A stretch of DNA of 64,000 bases. It comes from Thozetella sp. PMI_491. Its lineage: Eukaryota; Ascomycota; Sordariomycetes; Chaetosphaeriales; Chaetosphaeriaceae. The notes under the pieces were generated by a model. The model saw only the letters and a list, made by a program, of their open reading frames with translations, did no database searches and was not told where the DNA came from. The position numbers and the translations under genes are program-made. This document shows positions 22,493-32,254 of this stretch, in pieces. Within the stretch, counting starts at the first letter, position 1. Each line of letters begins with the position of its first letter. The stretch spans positions 529,523 through 593,522 of the forward strand of contig MU270041.1 in assembly GCA_021432635.1 (NCBI GenBank), read 5' to 3'.

Positions 22493-23350
22493 ATGGCGAC
22501 CGAGCAACCAACTAAGCGGCAGCGATCCGCCAAGGATGTGCCATACGAGCTTATCTACTGGGGAGGGGATATGCCCGGCCGCGGCGACTTCATCCGGCTT
22601 GCGCTCGAGGAAGCCGGAGCCGAGTATGTCGACACAGGGCGCGCCGAGGGCGGCATGGCCCAGGTGTTGGCGCACGTCCAGGGCACCGCGCCCGACGACG
22701 GCATCAACCCGCCCGTCTTCGCGCCGCCCATCCTGCGGCACGGCGGCCTGGTCATCAACCAGACGCCCAACATCCTGCTGTACCTCGGAGAGCGGCTCGG
22801 CCTGGCGCCGTCCCCCGAGGAAGACGAGGACGGCATCTACCGCGTCAACGAGCTAGCCCTCACCGCCCTGGACGGCTTCAGCAACGAGGTGCATGACTGC
22901 CACCACCCCATCTCCACGGGGCTCTACTACGAGGAACAGAAGGAAGAGAGCATACGCCGGTCCAAGGACTGGGTCAAGACTCGGCTGCCCAAGTTCCTTG
23001 GTTACTTCGAGCGCGTCCTGCAGTCCAAAGCCAGCGGGGACGGCCCGTGGCTCTACGGCGGCAAGCTTACCTACGCCGACCTCGTGCTCTTCCAGGTGCG
23101 CTAGATATCCCCTTGTCACCTGTTACCCGCATATGACTGACCACCTATGCAGGGCGTGGACGGTACCAAGCACCAGTTCCCGAAAGCAGTGGCGAAGCTT
23201 GAGGCCGAGGGCAAGTTCCCTTCTGTCTTTGCCCTGTGCAGTGCCGTCAAGGAGAGGCCGAACATCAAGGCGTACCTGGCGAGCGACCGCCGCAAGGACT
23301 ACAGCCTTTGCATCTGGCGATACTACGAGGACCTGGATGTTGAGGGCTAA
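22493..23350 (+). CDS. Glutathione S-transferase-like protein
   Basis: Predicted cytosolic GST of 266 residues, exons 22493-23095 and 23153-23350. N-terminal thioredoxin-fold half: YELIYWGGDMPGRGDFIRLA and LEEAGAEYVD, the pattern of sigma/alpha-like GSTs, followed by GGLVINQTPNILLYLGERLG, where the Gln-Thr-Pro turn binds the glutamyl part of GSH. The helical C-terminal half has WLYGGKLTYADLVLF, then RPNIKAYLASDRR near the end. The usual catalytic Tyr/Ser is not obvious; Tyr in LIYWGG could serve. Start: a GC-rich open frame extends upstream, but the ATG at 22493 (ACCATGGCG, strong context) is preferred. It lies 495 bp before the amidohydrolase on the same strand. Confidence 0.88.
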
Positions 23351-23844
23351 GTGCGTGCATGGCTCCGGCGCGGGGGCGGCCCCGGCCGAGCTCCGAAGTG
23401 CCGGGGCGAGCTCGTTTCCTCAACGGTCGAGAGCGAGAGGCATTGGGAAAGGCCAGTTCGCCAATCGAGCTCGTAGTCCTGAAAACTCGATACGGAATAA
23501 AAGTTCATACACTGCAAGCCTGAAATTTGTAAGCTCTAGCCGTGTTCTTGGCTCTTGCACTTGATCAAAGAAGCGTCCCGAGCTCCGAGTTCTTGCTCTC
23601 ATTTGTAGGTCCGACCGGAGCTAAGAGGGCGGCCAAGCGGGAGGTCCGCCACCTTCCCGTTAGGGCACATCCCAAGCAGTTCCACCGGGCGGGCACGAAA
23701 GCGCCTAGAGCAGCCCCGCATGCGTTCGTATCAGACTCGTTGTTATCCCTAAGGTCGTCGCCGCGCTTGCCAATTCTCCCTGCTGCATATACAATTGCTT
23801 CGGGGCATCCTAGTCTCCTCTCTCCGGATCCGAGATCTACCACG
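23351..23844. other. Intergenic, GST to amidohydrolase
   Basis: No gene. The reading frame of the amidohydrolase is open upstream to 23542, but the residues there have no resemblance to the family, so this is taken as leader. Confidence 0.5.
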
Positions 23845-25263
23845 ATGACTCTGCAGCGGGCGGATATACGCCCGGCCATTGGCAGACAGCCTATGCAAGC
23901 GGAGGTGGAGGAGGAGGAGGAGAACCGATATGGCATGACCACGATCCCTGCCAGACTCGTCAAGCCGTGGAGGTTAGGGCCGCCCAAGAAGTATGTCTTC
24001 ACCGGTGGCAACGTCGTGGACCCAGTCGAGGGCGTTATTCTGTCGGGGGTAGACGTTGTCATCTCCGGGGGCTTCGTCGAGTCGGTGGCTGCGAGCGCCG
24101 CCGCCGCCGTGCCCGGCGCCATTGTCGTGGACCTGCAGGGCAAGTACATCTGCCCCGGCCTGATTGACTGCCACCTGCACATCAGCTCGGTGCCGGGCGA
24201 GGTGAGCCTAAATGGCTCGTCTGGGTCTGACCCCGCCGTCTCGCTACTGCGGCAGCCGTTCGCTTGTCGGCAGGTGCTCGACCGTGGCTTCACCACGGTG
24301 CGCGACACAGGCGGCGCCACCCTTGCGCTGAAGGAAGCCATTGAGGACGAGGTGTTCCCCGGCCCACGTCTCTTCACCGCCGGCCGCGCCCTATCGCAGT
24401 CCGGCGGCCACGGCGACCGGCGCGGCGCCCATGACCACTCCAAGCTGTGCTGCGTCGACGTTGAGGGCCTGTCGGTCGTGTGCGACGGCGTGCCGGAGTG
24501 CATCCGCGCTGCTCGCGAGCAGCTCCGCACCGGTGCCGACTTCATCAAGATCATGTCAGGTGGCGGCGTGGCGTCGCCAACGGACCGCCTAGAGAACACG
24601 CAGTTCACGGCCGACGAGGTAAAGGCCATCGCCGAGGTGGCGCGGAGCTACGGGACCTGGGTGACGGCGCACGCATACACCCCCGCGGCGATCCGCCATG
24701 CAGTTGACAACGGTGTCATGGGCATCGAGCACGGTAACTTGATCGACGAGGATACAGCGCGGTACATGGCCGAGCGTGGGGTGTGGCTCACACCGACGCT
24801 GGTCACGTACGACGCCATGAACTGGGATCGTTACGCAGGGTACTTGCCACCGCAGAGCGCCAAGAAGAACAAGGAGGTACTCGCGCGGGGCCTGCAGTCT
24901 CTCAAGATCGCTGCCGAGGCAGGGGTCACCATGTGCTACGGGTCCGACCTCCTTGGACCCCTGACGAACGAGCAATCAGGCGAGTTCGCCATCCGCGCCA
25001 AGGTCCTCAGCAACCTACAGGTGCTCCAGTCGGCAACCGTCAATGCGGCCCGGATGCTGCGCCAGGAGTCTCTGCTCGGTCAGGTCAAGCAAGGGTTGGC
25101 AGCGGACTTGCTCATCCTAAACGCGAACCCGCTCGAGGATGTCACGATCTTGGGCTTGCCTGAGAAGCACACGCTCGCTGTCGTCAAGGCCGGAAGGGTG
25201 TACACCAGCCGCTGGAGCAAACTTCCCGTGGATGTGGAACGCAAGACGGCACTGATCGAGTGA
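23845..25263 (+). CDS. Metal-dependent amidohydrolase (imidazolonepropionase/prolidase-like)
   Basis: Predicted 472-residue intronless enzyme of the amidohydrolase superfamily, of the type that includes imidazolonepropionase-like, Xaa-Pro and fungal ochratoxin-hydrolysing amidases. Metal-binding HxH is at His110-x-His112 (GLIDCHLHISS). GADFIKIMSGGGVASP holds the likely carboxylated Lys, and TAHAYTPAAI and GIEHGNLIDE supply further His ligands. MCYGSDLLGPL supplies the catalytic Asp, and the beta-sandwich closes with GLAADLLILNANPLEDVTIL. The N-terminal 40 residues include a Glu run (EVEEEEENRYG). No signal peptide, so cytosolic. Substrate unknown; convergent with the GH2 gene, stop codons 90 bp apart. 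Confidence 0.88.
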   Translation: MTLQRADIRPAIGRQPMQAEVEEEEENRYGMTTIPARLVKPWRLGPPKKYVFTGGNVVDPVEGVILSGVDVVISGGFVESVAASAAAAVPGAIVVDLQGKYICPGLIDCHLHISSVPGEVSLNGSSGSDPAVSLLRQPFACRQVLDRGFTTVRDTGGATLALKEAIEDEVFPGPRLFTAGRALSQSGGHGDRRGAHDHSKLCCVDVEGLSVVCDGVPECIRAAREQLRTGADFIKIMSGGGVASPTDRLENTQFTADEVKAIAEVARSYGTWVTAHAYTPAAIRHAVDNGVMGIEHGNLIDEDTARYMAERGVWLTPTLVTYDAMNWDRYAGYLPPQSAKKNKEVLARGLQSLKIAAEAGVTMCYGSDLLGPLTNEQSGEFAIRAKVLSNLQVLQSATVNAARMLRQESLLGQVKQGLAADLLILNANPLEDVTILGLPEKHTLAVVKAGRVYTSRWSKLPVDVERKTALIE

Positions 25264-25353
25264 GTAGTTACTAGGCAAGCAGCGCTCTAACCTATACGCA
25301 TGGCCATATTCCGGCATAACTATGTACACTAGATGCCCCGCTCGGAGCTACAT

Positions 25354-27407
25354 CTATTTACTCGCTATACCAGCATAATACTTCTTAATCGCGGACTCCA
25401 TGATGGCGCGAACTCCTGCCACATCAAGCTTCTCCTTCCGGTCGAAGGTGTAGAGCCCGTTTACCTCCTGCTCGACGTCGGTCCTGGAGATAAGATGATC
25501 AGTAGAGGGTAGCGTAGAAGCAAGTGTAGACACAGAGACAGGAGAATACGCACAGTTGCGTATAGACAAAGCCACAGCAGTGGCCGCCGTCGACGATCGC
25601 CATAACGAGGCCCTCGATACGTCGGAGCAAATCTTGAGAATCTGCCGCCGTTGTGTACCCCCAATCCTTTTCGCCGGCAGCGGTGTCCTTCGCAGGCGCA
25701 ATGTTGACACCGCCAAACTCCGTGCACAGCACCGGTTGTCCCGTCACAAAGCGCTCGTGAGCCTCGCCTACGTACATGTCCCGTCCGCCATGCGGTCCCA
25801 GGATCCCCTCCAACGTCGAGCAGGTCTTGGCCAGCTCAGGCCCGTCGGCGTAGTCGTGGAATGTGAAGAGGTCCGTCAGCACGGTTTCCCACCCGCAGTT
25901 GTCGTTGATGGGCCGTGTTGGGTCTAGTGTTCTGTAGCCTGCGTCAACTCGTTGCTCGCTTGAGTTTCAGAGGGGGCACGTACTTTGTCAGATAGTAGAG
26001 CGACCGGATGTGGTGTCGCTGTGCAGAGCTCTGCTTCAGCGCAGTATATCCCCAGCTCTCGTTAACCGGCGTCCAGGCGACGACGCAAGGGTGGTTTATG
26101 TCCCGCAAAACCGACGCCCTCCACTCGGCATCGAACCGTTCCATGTAAACCTCGTCGAACTTGTAGGCATTCGCAATCTCCCCCCACACTAGGTAGCCCA
26201 GCTTGTCTGCCCAGTATAGGAACAGCGGGTCTTCCTGCTTCTGATGCTTTCGGCAACCATTGAAACCCATCTTCTTGGCCAGATCAATGTCTACCTTTAG
26301 GCTCTCCTGAGAGGGCGGCGTCAGGCCGGTCTCGGGCCAGTATCCCTGGTCCAGCACCAGAGCCTGGAAGTACGGCTCGTCGTTGAGTCGCAGGGTGCCG
26401 TCTTTGTTCTCCCAGGAGATGCTCCGCATCCCAACCGTGGTCGCCACCTCGTCGACCAGATTCTGCCCTGAATCGAACAAGCGGAGTACAACATCATAGA
26501 GAGTGGGATGTTCCGGCGACCAAAGAGCGATCCCGTCGCGCCATGATGCTATTTCACCGCCAGACTTATACCGTTCCTGTTGCTCCTGGGCCAGGCGCAT
26601 ATCAACGTCCACCGTTGCATACTCCTTGTCTTTCTTCAGGTCAGCCTTACTTGTGGATACCTCAATATTTCCCAGGCGGACCGCGATTTCCACACTGCAG
26701 GCAGACCCCGCCGGCCGACCCAGGACGGCGACCTTGGCGTGCATGATACCCCCTTTAATGTCGTCGGTGCGGAGGACCGTACCGTGGCTACCCTCTCCCA
26801 CTCGCATGGCAGGGACGCTCTCCAGCCATACCGGCTGCCAAATGCCGCTGGTCGGGGTGTAGAAGATGCTCTCCGACTCGGCCTTCCAATACTGCTTGCC
26901 ACGGGGCTGGGTGAGATCGGATGGAGAATCCCGGACGCGAATCGTCAGCCGGACCTCATTCTTCTTCTCCCCAGTCGGGCCATAGAACCCGTCGGAGACG
27001 TCGACATCGAACGGCACATGCCCGCCGATGTGTGTGGCGACAAGCTGACCGTCCGCCCACACGCTAGCCTCGTAGTCGACAGCGCCGAACCTCAGGAGCA
27101 GACGATGTTCCGGGTTCGGGGCCGTGCGGATGTCTTGTACCACACGTTCATACCACAGCACCTCATGGTCTCCCCGCTCCCCAATACCAGATGCAGGCGT
27201 CTGAAAGGCAAAAGGCACTTGAATCTGCCTCTTGGAAGTACTGCCCTGAGGGGCAGTCACCTGCTCGGGCAGGGGACGACGGTGCCACCCCTCCCTCAGC
27301 CCCTGGTCGGTGTCATCAAACAAAAAGTCCCAGGCACCGTCCAGAGCAAGCCAGGTCTGGCCGGGTCTGCTGAAGTCAGGACGGGGGTATTCTTTCGTGT
27401 AAGCCAT
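25354..27407 (-). CDS. Glycoside hydrolase family 2 (beta-glucuronidase/galactosidase-like)
   Basis: Predicted 643-residue intracellular GH2 enzyme. Exons in reading order: 25984-27407, 25554-25931, 25354-25483. Domain order is standard: sugar-binding jelly roll (WLALDGAWDFLFDD, VLWYERVV, ATHIGGHVPFDVDVSD), Ig-like domain (ALWSPEHPTLYDV, VGMRSISW), then the TIM barrel. The acid/base Glu450 is in WTPVNESWG and the nucleophile Glu546 in VLCTEFGG. The loop MGFNGCRKHQKQEDPLFLYW precedes the active site. Length is close to bacterial beta-glucuronidase (about 600). No secretion signal (MAYTKEYPRPDF). Specificity cannot be set from sequence; the Asn-Lys pair used by glucuronidases was not confirmed. 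The neighbours (amidohydrolase, methyltransferase, GST) suggest detoxification or catabolism of conjugates, which is inference. Confidence 0.9.
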
Positions 27408-27720
27408 CTTGTATCGATTTTTCCCAAGTTTGCAGTGTGTTGTTAGAGTCCTGTTCTCTAACCTTCAGTACGTCATGTCCCTGCCAGCTTCCCGCGGGGC
27501 TATGGTAGTGTTAAAACATCAACGGGTACCCCGTGGGGCAGCGCTCAGCCTCCAAACCCCGCAACCGTTCGGCGCTACATGCACCGAGCTACAGTCCGGG
27601 GAACGATTTAGCTAGCCAATATTGTATTTGTAGTGATCGTCTACCCTATTATCGTATGTTTGGGAGCCTATCAACTCGTGGTGATTCCTGCCTAGTGCTA
27701 ATACCTCTCCACCAACTTGC
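27408..27720. other. Intergenic, upstream of GH2 and downstream of methyltransferase
   Basis: No gene seen in 313 bp. Confidence 0.5.
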
Positions 27721-28515
27721 TCAAGCGGCGTCCTGGCTCTCGCTCGGCATGCCTGCACCTTCGGGCTTTTTCTTTCGAAGGATGCCACCATACCACACTC
27801 GGATACCAATCCACTTCCGTGCTCTGGCGCCCAGCTCAGAGCAATCAGCCTCCCGGACCGATTCTTCACGGAACGGCTCGGCAACCTCGAGGCCGTGCTT
27901 GGCCGCTTCCTCTAGGGTGTCCTTGATGGTGTGCGGGTAGCTCGCAGGACGAATCTTCTCCCCGGTGTCGGGGTCCACGAAGCCGGCCTGGCTGATGTTG
28001 CCCATCTCATCGTGCATGTTTGTCAAGAGAAGGAGACCGTCCTCTTTCAGCATACAGGCGGCCGATTTGAAGAAGCGGGCCAGCGGGATGTGCTCCACGA
28101 CCAGGGTCGAGACGATGAGGTCGGCGCTGCCGTACGCGGGGACCTGCGCCGTCGAGGTCCATCCGAGCATGTCGAAGGTGGCCAGTTGAAAGTTAGGCGT
28201 GGCCTGCAATGACGCCGCCTTCTCTTCTAGTCGCGCGCGGGCGATGCTCAGCATCTTGGGACTCAGATCGAGGGCCACGATCTCAGCGTCTGGCACGTGG
28301 AGTAGATTGAGTGTGTTCCGGCCGGTGCCGCAGCCCAGGTCGACAAATTTCCATGGGCGAGGCGTATTGATCATAGAAATGGCCTTTGGCAACAGGTTGC
28401 GCATCTCTCGAGTGTCCAGCGCTTGCAAGAAATTGCCATCTGTGTCGTAGACGTTCGCCCAGCCTTCATACGCTGAGAGCGTGTCCACATATCTGACTGA
28501 GGGTTCATTCCCCAT
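27721..28515 (-). CDS. SAM-dependent class I methyltransferase
   Basis: Predicted soluble methyltransferase of 264 residues, intronless, ATG at 28515. The Rossmann fold is clear: motif I FVDLGCGTGRNTLNLL binds SAM; AEIVALDLSPKMLSIAR supplies the acidic residue for the ribose; ADLIVSTLVVEHIPL and LLLLTNMHDEMGN are motifs III-IV. The N-terminal helix region YEGWANVYDTDGNFLQALD matches UbiE/COQ5-like small-molecule methyltransferases. The C-terminus ends in a basic run (RKKKPEGAG). Tandem with GH2, 313 bp downstream of its start. Substrate unknown; it need not belong to the peptide cluster 15 kb away. Confidence 0.9.
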   Translation of the reverse strand: MGNEPSVRYVDTLSAYEGWANVYDTDGNFLQALDTREMRNLLPKAISMINTPRPWKFVDLGCGTGRNTLNLLHVPDAEIVALDLSPKMLSIARARLEEKAASLQATPNFQLATFDMLGWTSTAQVPAYGSADLIVSTLVVEHIPLARFFKSAACMLKEDGLLLLTNMHDEMGNISQAGFVDPDTGEKIRPASYPHTIKDTLEEAAKHGLEVAEPFREESVREADCSELGARARKWIGIRVWYGGILRKKKPEGAGMPSESQDAA

Positions 28516-29367
28516 GTTGATTATGCCTTTTGCTGTTGGCTCCTCTCCCTAGATTGTTTTGGCCTCTAGTGTATGCTTTGTTGGTGTTTCGACTCTTTTA
28601 TATCTTTTCTAGTGATGTAGGTACAGACAGCATCTAGGAGATGCAGCTTGAAACCACGAGTGCGCGAATCTGCTCGTTTTTCACACGGTACCAGATGTAT
28701 CCGGCTTATCTTAAAGGTGCACCCTTTCTGCATGTCCAGTGGGTACACTGACAGGGTGTGGTCAGATTTGTTTGACTCAGAGATCTTGGCCTTTCAGGAC
28801 CCGCACTGTACATACAGCTCTACCCTTGTTGTGGCACTGTGCTCGACAAACCTACCTCTCAGTCAAAAGTTCACTTTTAGTGCATATTATCGGTGTCAGA
28901 ATCGACTAAAGAGCCTCGCTCTAAAAACCGGCAACACAAATGAAACAACTTCAAGAAGTTTGTAATTCAATAGGGCGCGCGGCCGCAGCTCGGGCCAAGA
29001 ACAGCATACACCTCCAGTATACGATGCCTTACAAGAGACTGGTAGTATGATAGCATAATTCACCTAGACAAAATGGTACATCTTGCGCGAAGGATTGAAT
29101 AGGTTTATAAGAGACCCGAGCATAAAGGGCCAAAGGAACCTCGAGAGCAACCAATGGAAAGGGGCCGTTGACTTTGCTATCTGGAAGGTGCAGGAGCATC
29201 ACGAATGTGGGAGGTTTGCGTCAGAACTACCTCGGCAAGGGGATATTACTACCTGCCTAGGTTTCTATTGTTCGATTCTAACCACATGATCCTCAGTCGC
29301 ACTTTGCCTCGTAATAATGTGCACATGGATTTCAGGCGCCTCCATTTGTCCCTCTCAACTCTGAGAC
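28516..29367. other. Intergenic, about 850 bp
   Basis: No gene. Promoter of the methyltransferase on one side and the 3' side of the receptor pseudogene on the other. Small frames only. Confidence 0.5.
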
Positions 29368-29389
29368 TCATTGCATCTCTCCGAGCTCT

Positions 29390-30185
29390 GCCTCGCTACG
29401 GGCCGTATCCAGAGAGTGGTTGCCCATTCTCGTTTCCAAGGTTCGTCGATACATCCTTAGCTGTGTCTCGTTCTTGGCCGTATTTGGATGATGGTCGCCC
29501 AGCACTTGCCGTTGAAGAGCCAATGCTTCTCTCTGGATCTTCTCGGCCTCTTTATAGCGGCCTTGTGCGTACCATGTGGATGCAAGGTATACCATACTTT
29601 GAATCGTATTCGGATGATGATCGCCTAGGAGTTGCCGTCGGAGGTCTAATACTTCTGTGTGAATCTCCTCGGCCTCGTCATACTGTCTTTTTCCATGGTA
29701 TATAGATGCAAGCTGCGCCATACTGTCGATCGTATCCGGATGATGGTCGCCCAATACTTCCCTTCTGAGGTCTAATACTTCTCTGTCGATCTTCTCGGCC
29801 TCGTTATACCGTCCTTTTCCATAGTATGTAGATGCAAGTTGCGCCATACTGTCGATCGTATTTGGATGATGGTGGCCTAGTACTTGCCGTCGGAGGTCTA
29901 ATACNNNNNNNNNNNNNNNNNNNNNNNNNNNNNNNNNNNNNNNNNNNNNNNNNNNNNNNNNNNNNNNNNNNNNNNNNNNNNNNNNNNNNNNNNNNNNNNN
30001 NNNNNNNNNNNNNNNNNNNNNNNNNNNNNNNNNNNNNNNNNNNNNNNNNNNNNNNNNNNNNNNNNNNNNNNNNNTGCGCCATACTGTGGATCGTATCCGG
30101 ATGATGGTCGCCCAGTGCTTGCCGTCGGAGGTCTAATACTTCTATCTCGATCTTCTCAGCCTCGTCATATCTCCCTTGTAAATAG
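29390..30185 (-). repeat. TPR-coding tandem repeat, 126-bp unit
   Basis: Units of 126 bp (42 residues) with the recurring core VLDLRRxxLGDHHPxTIxSMAQLAS and G(R/Q)Y(D/N)EAEKI. The flanks of the N gap are near-identical repeats, explaining why assembly failed there. High identity between units is typical of NLR repeats under concerted evolution. Confidence 0.85.
29905..30074. other. Assembly gap of 170 N inside TPR repeats
   Basis: The run of N replaces part of the 126-bp TPR array. From the phase of the flanking repeats the missing length should be 61 bp plus a multiple of 126 (for example 187), so 170 is an estimate, not a true length. Confidence 0.98.
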
Positions 30186-31936
30186 TACGACGTCGCTACT
30201 TCTGCCCTGCACCTCACCGTCAGTGAGTGGCTATCGCCGAGCACCTTCTTTCGATACTCGTACGCCGTCCTATCCACAATCTCTTTCTCCTTCCCACGTC
30301 CTCGGTCAAAGAGGTATGACAGCACTCGAACGAGGAGCTCTGATGTCTCTAGCTCCCCGTCCCACAACTCCCCCAGTTTCCGACGGTCTGCGAGTGCACA
30401 AGGTATGTTTCGCAACGGTCCCAGAGCTCTGTTTTTCGTTCCTCAGGAAAAAGCGAGTTGATAATAAGAAATGCTGCCTTCGAGAAATGCCGCTGCTCTT
30501 GTTGATATGCCGCTTGGGATAGCCGATACCGTAGCGCTTCCTGCACCAGCTTGTGCATCTCGTAGGCTGCGGCAGGGCTGTTTGGTAGCCCCTGGGTCAA
30601 GAAGGAGAATTCCAGAAGACGCGTGCACACTTCGATAAACCCGTCATCTACGACATCGTCTTCGACATTGTCGCCGTGGCCATCTTGGCTCCACTCAGTG
30701 CTTCCGGTGTTCGCTTCTTCTAGGCTCTTTTTAGCATTGATGATTGCCAGTCGAAGCAGTTCGCCCGTGATTAGTCGGTAGTCCAAGAATGCAAACGTCA
30801 TAAGCACCTTGTATGTCAAAGGGCTCTACTCCCGGATGTGTTCGATTGATATGTTCCAGGTCTCTAGAATGCTGTTCGAAACATTGGGCCTTCGGTATCG
30901 GTCGGGCTCTGTGTTTTGCAGAAGCCTCCATCTTCCCCGTCCTTCCGACAACTTAGAAAGGTAGTTTTGGGTCGATTTTGAGGTTCGGTATAGGTATGCG
31001 CTAGCTTGAGAGATCGCTAGTGGTAGCCTGTCAAGTTCAGCCAGTAACACCTTGACATCTTCAGTCTCCTCATCCTCGACACACTTGTTTCGGCCGATCT
31101 CAAACAGCGATTGGGCTTCCTCATAACTCATGCTTCCAATCTCCAAGGCCCTACGTGGCCCAACAAGACTGTTGCGGATGTGTCTGTCGCGGCTCGTCCA
31201 CAAAACCGTTCCGGAGCCGTGCGGGATGAACTCGGATAGATTGGTAATTGATTTTGACATGGTGCCCCCTTCCCTTTTTGACTAGTCCTCCCCGACGCCA
31301 AATAGCCGCAGGTCATCTACGTTGTCTATAACGAGTAGATACGAACCGAACGTTGTGATGGCATTACGTACTACAGCGAGGAGGTCGTGCCCGGCCAGGA
31401 GTTCTAGTAGTCCCAATCTTTCTGCAATTTCCTTATATCCCAGGGTAAAAGTAGTTTCGTTTTCGGCATGTACCCATAGCACGGCGCAAGTAGGGTCGCG
31501 TGCTCTCCGATAGGCATACTCGAGGGCAATCTGCGTTTTCCTATTCTGAATTAGAAGGCAGGGCAACAGGATTGGTTCAGCGTGTACTTACCCGGACCCC
31601 CCTAGGCCCCATAATGCGGCGCTCTGGTTCGTGCGAGCCGATGCCGGCAGCAGCCGCTCAAGTTCTCTGAAGATATCGGGGCGGTCGACTACGTCTTCGT
31701 TACGGGGGAACGGGAACATTTGGGGCAGTCGCGCTGGATCAGAAGAAGATCCTGGTCAGAGAGTCAGTTCGTGGTTAGAGTTTGGGGACAGGACAGTGCT
31801 CTTTACCTCCGTAGAAATTGTTGGTCACGGCTCCTCCAGAATTATGTTGTCCAGCGAGCACATTATATCCTTGCATTGCTCCAAAGCGATACCCCGTCGT
31901 CGGGAGTCTCATCGAGGATGCCTCACCCCCGGACAT

Positions 31937-32254
31937 GATTGTCGGTTTTTGGGCGCGCGGCTATTGATGGATGTTTTTGCTTCCTGTTTCGAGTTTGATG
32001 GACGGTTCATTACGCTTTAGAGTTGGCAAGAAGGATTCTTTCAGCTTCGCAGCAATCAGGCTGGCGGCATCTAGAGCCACGTGAAACTCCGACCGACCAA
32101 TAGTCCGCGAACGCAGCCTTCCTCGCTATTCAGCTCGGCTGCCACTAGAACCGACACACAAACGCCAGCTGATCCAAGTGTTTCAAAGAACATCTGAAAA
32201 TCTTCAATATATTAATATATGTTTGTGTATGTATATATCTCATCAGTCCCTCCT
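31937..32254. promoter_or_regulatory. Divergent promoter of the receptor/effector pair
   Basis: This 318-bp spacer separates the start of the receptor gene (minus) from the effector gene (plus). A TA-rich patch (TATATTAATATATG, about 32208-32221) lies 40 bp before the effector ATG. Head-to-head placement suggests shared regulation. Confidence 0.5.

Larger units (their letters stand above)
29368..31936 (-). pseudogene. NB-ARC/TPR NLR-like receptor with N-terminal amyloid-type motif, disrupted
   Basis: Layout of a fungal STAND/NLR receptor. Exon 1 (31807-31936) encodes a 43-residue head with a Gly/Asn-rich motif (MQGYNVLAGQ, SGGAVTNNFYGG), which matches the C-terminus of the divergent PNP_UDP effector. 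Exon 2 (31592-31751) and exon 3 (from 31540) give the P-loop WGLGGSGKTQIALEYAYR (near residues 92-99). Kinase-2 (YLLVIDNVDDL), RNBS-B (GTVLWTSRD), GLPL (LDRLPLAISQASAYL) and MHD-like YEMHKLVQEALRY follow. At least five 42-residue kinesin-light-chain-type TPRs come last (LGDHHPDTIDSMAQLAS). Lesions: in-frame TAG at 31282-31284 and 30826-30828, both where relatives commonly have Gln; a one-base shift at a C5 run (30370-30374); and 170 Ns at 29905-30074. As assembled it cannot give a full receptor; the first exons could give a short head-plus-P-loop product. Confidence 0.85.
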
